A stretch of 64,000 bases of DNA from Gelidibacter maritimus. GTDB lineage: Bacteria > Bacteroidota > Bacteroidia > Flavobacteriales > Flavobacteriaceae. The translations under genes and the position numbers were made by a program. Where the stretch lies: assembly GCF_014062315.1 (NCBI RefSeq), contig NZ_JACGLT010000018.1, forward strand, positions 1 through 64,000, given 5' to 3'. A model generated the notes under the pieces. It worked only from the letters and a program-made list of their open reading frames with translations. It made no database searches and was not told the origin of the DNA. Shown here in pieces: positions 33,067-41,976 of the stretch; the first letter of the stretch is position 1; each line of letters opens with the position of its first letter.

Positions 33067-36000
33067 CTATTGTTTATTAAGGATTCTTAGTCGTCTTTTC
33101 AATTTTGCTTCGCGTCTCCAACTAAATAATACTGGCACAACAAAGAGCGTAATCAGTGCAATCAACATACCTCCAAAACTCGGAATGGCCATCGGGATCA
33201 TGATATCGCTTCCTCTCCCCGTAGACGTTAAAATTGGTAACAAGGCCAAAATTGTAGTGGCGGTTGTCATCAAACAAGGTCTAATTCTCTTCATTCCTGC
33301 CTCTATTACGGAAGCACGGATTTCCTTGACATCTTCAGGGTCATTCTTTTCAAATGTTTGGGTGAGGTAGGTCGCCATCACCACGCCGTCATCCGTAGCA
33401 ATTCCGAAGAGGGCAATAAACCCTACCCACACGGCGACACTTAAGTTGATGGGATGCATTTGAAACATGTCCCTTAAGTTTTCTCCAAAAAAGGTGAAAT
33501 TTAAGAACCACTCCTGTCCGTAGAACCAGATCATCAAAAACCCACCGGCAAAAGCAACGGCAATGCCTGAGAATACCATCAGCGATGTAAACACTGATCG
33601 GAACTGGAAATAAAGGATTAGAAAAATGATGCCCAAGGCCAAAGGCACGATTACAGAAAGTGTTTTCTCGGCGCGTAATTGATTTTCATAAGTTCCGGTA
33701 AACTGATAATTGATACCTTTTGGAACGGTGAGTTCGCCATTTTCAATCTTTTCTTTGATCAAGACCTGTGCATTTTCTACCACATTGACTTCGGCATAGC
33801 CCTCCAGCTTATCGAATAAGACATAACCGACCAAAAAGGTGTCCTCACTTTTAATCATCTGCGGCCCCTGCTCGTAGCGTATGTCTACAAGTTCACCTAA
33901 AGGAACAGGATTGCCTTTTTCTACCGGTACATAAATATTTTTAAGATCTTCAGGGTCAGCCCGTAACTCTCGCGGATAGCGCACCCGTACGTCATAGCGC
34001 TCTCTTCCTTCTACCGTTTGGGTCAATGGCATCCCTCCAACTGCAACTTGCAAAATTTGTTGCACATCTTCTATGGAAACCCCATATCGGGCCAATCGAT
34101 CTCTTTTTATATCGATTAACAAATAAGGCTTCCCTACAATGCGATCGGCAAAAACAGCTTCAACCTTTACGCCCTCGGCATGTTTCAGAATCTCTTCCAA
34201 TTCAATTCCAAAGGCTTCAATTTGCCTAAGATCTTGACCTTTCACTTTAATCCCCATTGGGGCACGCATTCCTGTTTGCAACATCACCAATCGGGTTTCG
34301 ATAGGCTGCAATTTTGGAGCGGAAGTGACACCAGGGATTTTGGTTACCCGAACGATTTCATTCCAAATATCATCAGGGGATTTTATTTCCGGTCGCCAGT
34401 TTCTATAAAATTCCCCATCATTATCCGGAATAAGATCCTGGTCTGTTACGAAAAATGCATCTTGAGTTTCTGAATTCTCGTTAGCACCATCATTAGCGGC
34501 TTCACTATTCGGATTAAGAGCAAGTTTACCGTTCTTAAGAATAAATAATCCGTCCTTATTCACTTTAAACCTTTGGCGCTTTCCATCCTCGTTGAGCGCA
34601 TATTCCGATTTATACAGAATAATATTTTCATACATTGCCAATGGTGCTGGGTCAAGTGCTGACTCGGTCCGACCGGCTTTTCCAACAACCGTTTTGATCT
34701 CTGGAATGCTCGCCACAGCCATGTCTAATTGTTGTAGTACACGTTTGTTTTCTTCCACTCCTGAGTGCGGCATGGAGGTTGGCATCAGCAAGAAAGATCC
34801 TTCGTTTAGGGAAGGCATAAATTCCTTGCCAGTATTTTGCCAAATCAAAATTCCAAAAACAACGATAAGAGTTGGTATAGATAGAAATACTAATTTATTT
34901 CGAAGTGCCCAACCGAGAATCCGACTGTAGTACTGCATAAACAACCAGAATAGGCCTAACAGCCCAAAACATATAAGACCAACAAATAGTAGATTCCAAA
35001 ATATACTCTTATCCACACCAAGTGGACGCCAAAATTCTGCCAATAGGAAGATGACCGCCAAAGCAGATATCATAATGTTGATACTATTGGCACGTTTATC
35101 GGATAGTATTAACCTGTCGGATATTTTAGATGCAATCTTTTCATCTTTCAAGAGTCCGGTAAGACCGAATCCTATTAAAATGAGTCCCAACCAATGGCCA
35201 TAAATTATGGCTATAATTCCAAGAAGAATTAAGAAGCCGTTGATCAGATTGGCTGTTATTTTTTTAATGTTTTTTCTTCGGAACAAATAGGCGGCAAACG
35301 GTGGAATCAGAAATAGCGCAACGATAAACGAAGCGGCAATAGCCATGGTTTTTGTAAATGCCAAAGGCCTGAACAGTTTCCCTTCCGCACCAATCATTGT
35401 AAACACAGGAATAAAGCTGATAATGGTGGTCAAAACCGCAGTCAAGATGGCGCCGGAAACCTCTGCACTTCCTTCATAAACAACCGTATTAATCGATTTT
35501 TTAATGCCTGTGAGGCTATACCGCTCTTTGTCCTCATCGAGATGTCGGATGATATTTTCAGAAAGTATGACGCCAATATCCACCATGGTCCCAATGGCAA
35601 TAGCGATTCCGGATAAGGCCACAATATTGGCATCCACATTAAAAAGTTTCATGGCAATAAATACCATCAATACCGCAACAGGCAAGAGTCCTGAAATAAG
35701 TACGGAAGCTCTTAAATTGAAAACCATCACAATAATTACAAAAATGGTAATAAGGATTTCCAGACTTAAGGCTTCATCAAGTGTGTCCAAAGTTTCCTGA
35801 ATCAGTTCCGACCGGTCATAAAAAGGGACAACGGTGAGTTGGGACAGTCGTCCATCTGAAAGTTCTTTAGAAGGCAGACCTGCTTTAAGTTCTTCCAACT
35901 TTAGCTTAACATTATTGATCACCTCCATTGGGTTGGCACCGTAACGGGCCGTAACAACACCGCCCACAACCTCAGCACCCTCCTTATCCAAAATCCCTCT

Positions 36001-36867
36001 TCGAGGAGCCGGCCCCAAACTGACGTTGGCAATATCCTTAATCCGTATGGACGTATAATTTTCGGAGGTCACCACGGCATCCTCAATATCTGCAACAGAC
36101 TTGATATATCCCAGGCCTCTAACCAAATATTCAACTTGATTGATTTCCATGGTCTGGGCACCAATATCCTTATTGCTTTCTTTGACAGCTTTAACAATTT
36201 CAGACAGACCAATATCATATTGGCGCATCAACTCCGGTTTGACATCAATTTGATATTCCTGCACATAACCTCCTATGGAAGCAACTTCAGAAACACCACT
36301 TGCTGATGACAGTGCATATTTTACATAATAGTCCTGAATGCTTCGCAATTCGTGCAGATCCCAACCTCCAGTGACGTTGCCATCTTTATCGCGACCTTCC
36401 AAAGTGTACCAATACACCTGCCCTAATCCTGTGGCATCTGGACCCAAGGATGGATTGACACCATCGGGAAGTAAACCGGCAGGCAAGGAATTGAGCTTTT
36501 CCAAAATACGGCTACGGCTCCAATAGAATTCGATATCTTCTTCAAAAATGATATAGATGCTTGAGAAGCCAAACATGGAAGAACTACGAATGGTCTTCAC
36601 TCCAGGAATTCCCAATAACGTCGTGGTAAGTGGATAGCTAATTTGATCTTCTATATCCTGTGGGGAACGCCCTTCCCATTGGGTATAAACAATTTGTTGG
36701 TTTTCGCCAATATCTGGAATGGCATCAACGGCGACAGGATTGGTAGGAATAAAGCCAGTATCCCAATTAAAAGGTGCGTTGACCACACCCATACCTACGA
36801 ATAGTGCGAGCAATAAAACCGCGACTAGCTTATTATCGATAAGAAATTTTATGCTTTTATTTAGCAT
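33067..36867 (-). CDS. cusA: CusA/CzcA-family heavy-metal RND pump
   Basis: Inner-membrane proton-driven efflux pump of 1266 residues, longer than CusA (about 1047). N-terminal segment: KFLIDNKLVAVLLLALFVG; porter-domain motif WEGRSPQDIEDQISYPLTT; helix-4 region ALSGIAIAIGTMVDIGVILSE carries the proton-relay Asp. Extra length comes from a membrane insertion after helix 6 (around residues 530-650, KKITANLINGFLILLGIIAI onward with several added helices) and an Asn-rich insertion near 780. The porter loop has ETRLVMLQTGMRAPMGIKV with methionines typical of Cu/Ag pumps. First structural gene after the HYC_CC_PP gene. Confidence 0.95.
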   Translation of the reverse strand: MLNKSIKFLIDNKLVAVLLLALFVGMGVVNAPFNWDTGFIPTNPVAVDAIPDIGENQQIVYTQWEGRSPQDIEDQISYPLTTTLLGIPGVKTIRSSSMFGFSSIYIIFEEDIEFYWSRSRILEKLNSLPAGLLPDGVNPSLGPDATGLGQVYWYTLEGRDKDGNVTGGWDLHELRSIQDYYVKYALSSASGVSEVASIGGYVQEYQIDVKPELMRQYDIGLSEIVKAVKESNKDIGAQTMEINQVEYLVRGLGYIKSVADIEDAVVTSENYTSIRIKDIANVSLGPAPRRGILDKEGAEVVGGVVTARYGANPMEVINNVKLKLEELKAGLPSKELSDGRLSQLTVVPFYDRSELIQETLDTLDEALSLEILITIFVIIVMVFNLRASVLISGLLPVAVLMVFIAMKLFNVDANIVALSGIAIAIGTMVDIGVILSENIIRHLDEDKERYSLTGIKKSINTVVYEGSAEVSGAILTAVLTTIISFIPVFTMIGAEGKLFRPLAFTKTMAIAASFIVALFLIPPFAAYLFRRKNIKKITANLINGFLILLGIIAIIYGHWLGLILIGFGLTGLLKDEKIASKISDRLILSDKRANSINIMISALAVIFLLAEFWRPLGVDKSIFWNLLFVGLICFGLLGLFWLFMQYYSRILGWALRNKLVFLSIPTLIVVFGILIWQNTGKEFMPSLNEGSFLLMPTSMPHSGVEENKRVLQQLDMAVASIPEIKTVVGKAGRTESALDPAPLAMYENIILYKSEYALNEDGKRQRFKVNKDGLFILKNGKLALNPNSEAANDGANENSETQDAFFVTDQDLIPDNDGEFYRNWRPEIKSPDDIWNEIVRVTKIPGVTSAPKLQPIETRLVMLQTGMRAPMGIKVKGQDLRQIEAFGIELEEILKHAEGVKVEAVFADRIVGKPYLLIDIKRDRLARYGVSIEDVQQILQVAVGGMPLTQTVEGRERYDVRVRYPRELRADPEDLKNIYVPVEKGNPVPLGELVDIRYEQGPQMIKSEDTFLVGYVLFDKLEGYAEVNVVENAQVLIKEKIENGELTVPKGINYQFTGTYENQLRAEKTLSVIVPLALGIIFLILYFQFRSVFTSLMVFSGIAVAFAGGFLMIWFYGQEWFLNFTFFGENLRDMFQMHPINLSVAVWVGFIALFGIATDDGVVMATYLTQTFEKNDPEDVKEIRASVIEAGMKRIRPCLMTTATTILALLPILTSTGRGSDIMIPMAIPSFGGMLIALITLFVVPVLFSWRREAKLKRRLRILNKQ

Positions 36868-36932
36868 TTGGATTGATTGTTAAACAGTTGAACATTGAAT
36901 AAAATCCTGATAAATCAGAGAATTAAATCCAA

Positions 36933-36947
36933 CCTGCGGCAGGCAGG
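36933..36947. repeat. CCTGCC-type palindrome upstream of cusA
   Basis: CCTGCGGCAGGCAGG, a short relative of the palindrome inside copA (29994-30034). Confidence 0.45.
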
Positions 36948-36989
36948 AAACAAAATGAGCCCAAATGGATAAAACCAAAGGGCTAATCC

Positions 36990-37009
36990 TTCCGATTAAA
37001 GAATCGGAA
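36990..37009. other. Perfect hairpin between HYC_CC_PP gene and cusA
   Basis: TTCCGATT-AAAG-AATCGGAA, 8-bp arms. It lies 11 bp past the HYC_CC_PP stop and 120 bp before the cusA start. Without a U-tract it may be an attenuating hairpin, a processing site or an operator. Confidence 0.45.
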
Positions 37010-37020
37010 ACTGTTTAAAA

Positions 37021-37437
37021 TCAAATTAAATATGTCTCGTGTAGCTTTTGTATATCCCGTATGAGAAAGGGGGGATTATAATCTCTAAAAGGAACGATGT
37101 TTTCATCCAGTCCTTCAAAAAGATTGATATACGAATAGAAAAAGGCAGCAACAAAAGCTTGTTGCTCTAAGTTTAAAGTGTCAAAAGTTAATTTCAAATC
37201 ATCTTGACCTTCCATGACGATCTGCAATTCTGAACAACACGACTTTTCTGTTAGTTCATTTCCACAAGCTTTAGTCGGCACTTGTGTCTCCATTCCGCAA
37301 GTCGTCAGGTCATCGAACAAAGAAAAATCAACTAAAGTATCTCCACAATAATGCATATCCAAAGTAAACGACATCGTAGTAAATAATACTAAAGTCGCCA
37401 GGGTAACGGATAATATTTTATGGAAAAATGATTTCAT
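37021..37437 (-). CDS. HYC_CC_PP family protein
   Basis: Exported protein of 138 residues named for its motifs: HYCGD (near residue 30), SCC (near 67) and YNPP (near 119). It starts at the ATG at 37437, directly at the predicted transcript start given by the -7 box at 37445; the longer frame adds an implausible leader. A signal peptide (KILSVTLATLVLFTTMSFT) precedes HYCGD. The protein belongs to a Bacteroidota family that sits beside copper efflux genes; Cys, His and Met residues suggest copper binding, but no activity is known. Probably the first gene of the copper operon. Confidence 0.85.
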   Translation of the reverse strand: MKSFFHKILSVTLATLVLFTTMSFTLDMHYCGDTLVDFSLFDDLTTCGMETQVPTKACGNELTEKSCCSELQIVMEGQDDLKLTFDTLNLEQQAFVAAFFYSYINLFEGLDENIVPFRDYNPPFLIRDIQKLHETYLI

Positions 37438-37444
37438 AAGGCAA

Positions 37445-37452
37445 CAAAGATA
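37445..37452 (-). promoter_or_regulatory. Promoter -7 box of the copper operon (TATCTTTG on the minus strand)
   Basis: Exact TAnnTTTG match with the ATG of the HYC_CC_PP gene only 8 bp downstream, implying an almost leaderless message. No clear -33 element was found. Confidence 0.5.
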
Positions 37453-37535
37453 TAAAATATTCCCATAGGTCATGAAATTTAAACGAAAGACAAGTAGAAA
37501 ACTAACTTTATTTTAAGAGAAAACACTTCCAAAAA

Positions 37536-38087
37536 TCATCTCGTTAGGGCATCCAATATCTCGTCACTTTGTGGTTTAACATTACTCTCAAAAGAGGTGA
37601 TGAGTTGGCCGTTCTCATCGAGAATAAATTTTGTAAAGTTCCATTTAACATCGACATCCATTACGCCATTTTGGGACTTAGAAGTCAGCCAAGCAAAAAC
37701 AGGAGCAATATCCTGTCCTTTTACTGAGACTTTTGCCGCCATCGGGAAACTTACGCCATAGTTCCGTTCACAAAAAGCTGAAATCTCGTCGTTGCTGCCA
37801 GGCTCCTGAGCTCCAAAATTGTTAGCGGGAAAACCAACAACGACTAAATCGTCTTTATTTGAACTGTACAAGGCTTCCAAACCTTCATATTGTGGTGTAT
37901 AACCGCATTTTGAAGCCGTATTTACAATCAGTATTTTCTTTCCTTTAAAATCGGAAAAATCGATCTCACCACCAGAAAGCGATTCAACTTTAAATTGATG
38001 AATGGAATTATTTTGCATGGTTAAAGTGTTTTGTGATATTAAACTAAAAGAGAAAAAGAGTGTACAAACGATTACGATATTTTTCAT
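37536..38087 (-). CDS. Glutathione peroxidase family protein, exported
   Basis: Thiol peroxidase of 183 residues with a signal peptide (FFSFSLISQN). The peroxidatic Cys61 lies in NTASKCGYTPQYEGLE, followed by the family FPANNFGAQEPGSNDEI and the WNFTKFILDENGQL motif with the catalytic Trp/Asn. It uses Cys instead of selenocysteine and in bacteria is usually reduced by thioredoxin-like partners. Periplasmic location is inferred. It has its own upstream region and probably is not part of the copper operon, though peroxide defence would fit that setting. Confidence 0.92.
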   Translation of the reverse strand: MKNIVIVCTLFFSFSLISQNTLTMQNNSIHQFKVESLSGGEIDFSDFKGKKILIVNTASKCGYTPQYEGLEALYSSNKDDLVVVGFPANNFGAQEPGSNDEISAFCERNYGVSFPMAAKVSVKGQDIAPVFAWLTSKSQNGVMDVDVKWNFTKFILDENGQLITSFESNVKPQSDEILDALTR

Positions 38088-38463
38088 TTTTTTTTTATGG
38101 CTAAGTTAAGAAAATCAAAGCCGCTTTCTTCTAATTTCATGTTAAAGATGGATAAGTTGATCCATGAACCACAATCCCAAGCCGGTTGTTGTTTTACAAA
38201 TAAACCACTACGGATTTACTGTACATAGTTTTATATCGGCCAACTGAAACCTGCTTCTTAAAATAGCTGGAAAAGAATATGATGAAATCAATTTTATTAA
38301 TGTTTCTGATAATTATAGAGAACAGGGTTTTTCTTTTATTAAATAAAAATTTGGCTATTATTGGTGCATTAAATGAAACAGTTGTATTTTTAAAAATGAC
38401 ATTCACCAAATTAAGAACCTTGGGATATTAAAACCCATTTGGTGGTAATAAATTAAAATCAAC
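38088..38463. other. Intergenic region between glutathione peroxidase and SugE-like genes
   Basis: About 375 bp, AT-rich. The only structure noted is the hairpin at 38404-38444. No known guanidine riboswitch pattern was recognised. Confidence 0.5.
38404..38444 (+). promoter_or_regulatory. Leader hairpin ahead of the SugE-like gene
   Basis: CACCAAAT (38404-38411) pairs perfectly with ATTTGGTG (38437-38444), with a nested GGG/CCC stem. It ends 19 bp before the start codon, so it lies in the 5' leader and could control translation, or be a DNA-level operator. Not matched to a known riboswitch class. Confidence 0.4.
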
Positions 38464-38811
38464 ATGAACATCAACTGGATTATATTGATCATTGGCGGCA
38501 TATTCGAGACCGGATTTGCCGTAAGTTTAGGAAAGGCACAACATACTTCTGGGAAGGAGATGTGGCTGTGGCTGCTTTCTTTTATCGTGTGCGTAGGCAT
38601 AAGCATGTTTCTGTTATTCAAAGCCATGGGTGGTGAGAATCCGATTCCTGTTGGTACTGCATATGCCGTATGGGGCGCCATTGGGGCTGTAGGTACAGTC
38701 ATTGCTGGTATTTTGCTGTTCAAGGAACCTGTGACGTTTTGGCGCCTATTCTTTATTAGCACCTTGGTCATTTCAGTAATTGGCTTACAGACGGTGAGCA
38801 CAGATGCTTAA
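38464..38811 (+). CDS. Small multidrug resistance protein, SugE/Gdx type
   Basis: Four-helix SMR transporter of 115 residues. Glu14 in IIGGIFETGFAVSLG is the essential proton/substrate glutamate. The sequence PVGTAYAVWGAIGAVGTVIA is the signature that separates SugE/Gdx (guanidinium exporters) from EmrE-type pumps. It works as a dual-topology dimer in the inner membrane. There is no partner SMR gene next to it. Substrate is inferred from subfamily. Confidence 0.88.
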   Translation: MNINWIILIIGGIFETGFAVSLGKAQHTSGKEMWLWLLSFIVCVGISMFLLFKAMGGENPIPVGTAYAVWGAIGAVGTVIAGILLFKEPVTFWRLFFISTLVISVIGLQTVSTDA

Positions 38812-39099
38812 ATGGAACTTTGACGCTCTAAAAATTCTATACGGAAGGAGCGGTTCTTGAGGCTTGTTGCTCTAAATGTTGTGTATTATTTCAGACATTG
38901 AAAAATCAAGGAATAAACAGACACTTATTCTACTCGATTCTCAATTTTCCCTGACATTGGATATCACCAAACTGATTCTATGAGGCAGCTTCATGATGTT
39001 GCAGGATAAAAAAGGTTCAAATAGAATTCCGTCGCACTATATATAAAGCTTAGAAGAAAAGTTTAATAAAAAAAACCTTATTCAATTGAGGTCATCTCC

Positions 39100-40203
39100 C
39101 TATTCAGAATCGGTTTCCTTAACCTTGAAATTTTTGAGTTTAAACCTTACAATATCTCCTGGTTTCCAAGTTTGTACCGAGGATTTCAGCAAGATACTCT
39201 GTGTTTCATCCAAGAGCTCTCCTTTACAATCATTGGCACATTTATTACAGCGGTTACAGCATACTTTTAATTGCATATGATCACCGAGATACATACACTG
39301 CTCTACCATACCACAAAGATGTGGCTCTTCGGCGTTACAAAAATCGGTTTCTTCAGCTCTGAAAAATAAATTCACCTTATCACGATTAATGGATAAGGGA
39401 CAGTCTTTAGGTCCTCTAACAAATCCGAAGGGTGTTTTAAATCCTCCAGGGGCAACCGTAGCGACAACATTGTTCGATTTTCCAAAAAGCTCAGCCACGT
39501 AAGAAGAATTTGGGTTATTGTATAAACTATCCGGCGTATCGAGTTGTAGCAATTTTCCGTTAAGCATTACGGCAATTTTATCGGCGGTAGAAAATGCATC
39601 CTTGGTATCGTGTGTTACCAATATGGCGGTAATCCCCATGGCTTTGATGATCTGTCGCACTTCCTCGCGTACTTGGTCGCGCAAAATGGTATCCAAATTA
39701 CTGAAAGGTTCATCCATCAACAATAATTCTGGTCGTGGTGCCAAGGCTCGAGCCAACGCGACCCGCTGCTGCTGCCCGCCAGAAAGTTGATGCGGGTATT
39801 TCTTTACATCTTCCTTTAAGCCGGTCAGTTGAATAGTTTCGTGAACCCGCTGTTCCGTTTCCTTTTTACTAAGACCTTTTAATCCAAAGGCAACGTTCTC
39901 AAAAATGGTCAAATGTGGAAACAAGGCATAGTCTTGAAAAACCATTCCTGTTTTGCGTTTATTAGTGGGTACCGACTTCCGACCGCTCACAATGACATCG
40001 CCGTCCAATTCAATAGTCCCAGAATTAGGATGCTCCAATCCAGCAATCAAGCGCAACAAGGTTGTTTTGCCTGAACCGCTTTCGCCAACAAGCGCCAAGA
40101 TCTCTCCTTTCTCCAATGAAAAAGACACGCCATCCACTGCGTTGGTATCGGCGTTCCGATATTGTTTACTAATATTATTTAATTCAATAATCGCCATGGT
40201 CAT
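39100..40203 (-). CDS. Ferric iron ABC transporter ATPase with Cys-rich C-terminus
   Basis: Protein of 367 residues of the FbpC/PotA class. Walker A is GESGSGKTT (40-48), signature LSGGQQQR (140-147), Walker B LLLMDEP (160-166), H-loop His198. After the ATPase domain comes a TOBE-like C-terminal region, which here contains nine cysteines between 268 and 326, the core being VCCNRCNKCANDCKG (Cys315, 316, 319, 322, 326). That cluster is not part of the usual FbpC regulatory domain and looks suited to binding a metal or Fe-S cluster. It powers import by the permease encoded just upstream (91 bp). Confidence 0.9.
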   Translation of the reverse strand: MTMAIIELNNISKQYRNADTNAVDGVSFSLEKGEILALVGESGSGKTTLLRLIAGLEHPNSGTIELDGDVIVSGRKSVPTNKRKTGMVFQDYALFPHLTIFENVAFGLKGLSKKETEQRVHETIQLTGLKEDVKKYPHQLSGGQQQRVALARALAPRPELLLMDEPFSNLDTILRDQVREEVRQIIKAMGITAILVTHDTKDAFSTADKIAVMLNGKLLQLDTPDSLYNNPNSSYVAELFGKSNNVVATVAPGGFKTPFGFVRGPKDCPLSINRDKVNLFFRAEETDFCNAEEPHLCGMVEQCMYLGDHMQLKVCCNRCNKCANDCKGELLDETQSILLKSSVQTWKPGDIVRFKLKNFKVKETDSE

Positions 40204-40294
40204 TCATTTTTTCTGCTTTTTTTCATTCCGAAAAGTTGCACTTATGCTGCTCTTCATCCGATTTCAAAAGCTATTGATCGTCATATATCACACC

Positions 40295-41920
40295 TCATTT
40301 TTTCCTACTGATCATATTATTTAATACTATAATTGGTATCACCCCTGTTAACACCACTACCAGAGAGGCATTTGCTGATTCTGCTATCATCTCATTGGTT
40401 GCCATATCAAAGGCTTTGGTTGCCAAGGTATGGAAGTTATAAGGTCTCAAAATCAAGGTCAGCGGCAGCTCTTTTAAAATGTCCACAAAGGCCAATAATA
40501 CGGCTCCCGCTATACTGTTCTTTATCAAAGGTAGATCTATTTTCCACAAAGTCCTTAAAGGCGAAGCGCCCAAGGATCTTGCTACTTCATTTACCGAGGC
40601 TCCCGTTTTCTGAAATCCTGCGTCAATAGCATTATACCCTACCGCCATAAACCGAACAATATACGCCACCACTAAGATAAACAATGTTCCTGACAATATC
40701 ATTCCCAAATTATTGGAGATCGCCCAATTGATACTCCGATCGAGACCCATCATCGGAATCATTACTCCTACTGCAATAACCGCACCAGGGATAGCGTAGC
40801 CCAAAGAAGCAGTCCGCGCAATGTGTTTGGTCCACCTTAAGGGACTTAAACGAATAGCATACAACAAAAATATGGAAATTAATGCAATGCCCACTGCCGA
40901 TCCAATGGCCAAAGAGAAACTCCTAAAAATTAAGATCCCAAATTCAGAATCTACTACATTACGCCAGGTCAGCGATACCCAATAAAAAAGTTGTAGCAGT
41001 GGAAAAATAAAACTAATCAGTAAAACCGATAAGCAAAGCCCTGTATACAACCGTCGTGTACTTTTGTATTTAGGCCTAATCCGAAGTGCCGGTTTGGAAC
41101 TACCACTTCCAGCATTCCAATTTCGACTTCCTCTTTGAATGTTCTCCAACCAGATCAGCACTAAAACGATCACGGTCAGAATTGCAGAGAGATAGATGGC
41201 GGTATTGACATCGCCAAAAGAAAACCACGCTCTAAAAATCCCCGACGTAAAGGTGTCTACTCCAAAATACTTAACCGTACCATAATCGTTCAGAACCTCC
41301 ATTCCCACTAAGGCAATTCCTCCTGCTACTGCTGGTCTCGCCATAGGTAACGCAATTTTTGTGAACATGCGCATCCGGTTACTGCCCAAAAGAAACGCAG
41401 CCTCCTGCATGGCTCCCGACTGTCTCATAAAAGATGCCCTACAGATAACATAAACATAGGGAAACAAGCTTATGGACAGGATAAAGATAGCACCGGGCAT
41501 ATTCATGATATCAATAATAGGCCCTTTGAACTGAATATTGAGGTTGTTGCGCAAAAATGCCTGAACCGGTCCTGTATACTCTAAAATCCCCACATAACTA
41601 TAGGCCATCATATACGATGGAAACGCAAGCGGCAAAATTAATAGCCACTCAAAATACTTACGACCTGGAAAATCATATACTGAAACCAACCAGGCCATAC
41701 TCACGCCTATAAGAAAGGTGAAAAAGCCAACGCCCAATAATAATAGAAAAGAATTAGCAAAATAAGATGGCAACAATGTGGACGAAATATGCCCCCAGTG
41801 TTCACCAGGCCTATCAAAGAGCTTGATAACAATAGTAAAGACGGGGGTTAATACCAAAAGTAGTATTACAATTGCCCCGCCTGTCCATTTATTCCACCAA
41901 TAGGTGGTTTTTTTTGCCAT
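40295..41920 (-). CDS. Ferric iron ABC transporter permease (FbpB/FutB-like)
   Basis: Fused permease of 541 residues with twelve membrane helices in two homologous halves. Each half has an EAA-type loop that contacts the ATPase: QEAAFLLGSNRMRMFTKIAL near residue 180 and NEVARSLGASPLRTLWKIDL near 450. The single fused chain is typical for Fe3+ importers, where other families use two genes. It lies between the binding-protein gene (56 bp away) and the ATPase gene. Confidence 0.92.
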   Translation of the reverse strand: MAKKTTYWWNKWTGGAIVILLLVLTPVFTIVIKLFDRPGEHWGHISSTLLPSYFANSFLLLLGVGFFTFLIGVSMAWLVSVYDFPGRKYFEWLLILPLAFPSYMMAYSYVGILEYTGPVQAFLRNNLNIQFKGPIIDIMNMPGAIFILSISLFPYVYVICRASFMRQSGAMQEAAFLLGSNRMRMFTKIALPMARPAVAGGIALVGMEVLNDYGTVKYFGVDTFTSGIFRAWFSFGDVNTAIYLSAILTVIVLVLIWLENIQRGSRNWNAGSGSSKPALRIRPKYKSTRRLYTGLCLSVLLISFIFPLLQLFYWVSLTWRNVVDSEFGILIFRSFSLAIGSAVGIALISIFLLYAIRLSPLRWTKHIARTASLGYAIPGAVIAVGVMIPMMGLDRSINWAISNNLGMILSGTLFILVVAYIVRFMAVGYNAIDAGFQKTGASVNEVARSLGASPLRTLWKIDLPLIKNSIAGAVLLAFVDILKELPLTLILRPYNFHTLATKAFDMATNEMIAESANASLVVVLTGVIPIIVLNNMISRKK

Positions 41921-41976
41921 TTAATTCTGCTAATCATTAATTTGGTCGCTTAAAAGACGTCCAAAATCCATTAATT

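Noticed and set aside
38088-38463. Guanidine riboswitch upstream of the SugE-like gene
   Set aside because: No conserved ykkC, mini-ykkC or guanidine-III elements could be recognised; only a plain hairpin is visible.
38403-38801. Minus-strand ORF of 132 residues opposite the SugE-like gene
   Set aside because: The plus frame has the SMR signature and essential Glu; the antisense frame has none.
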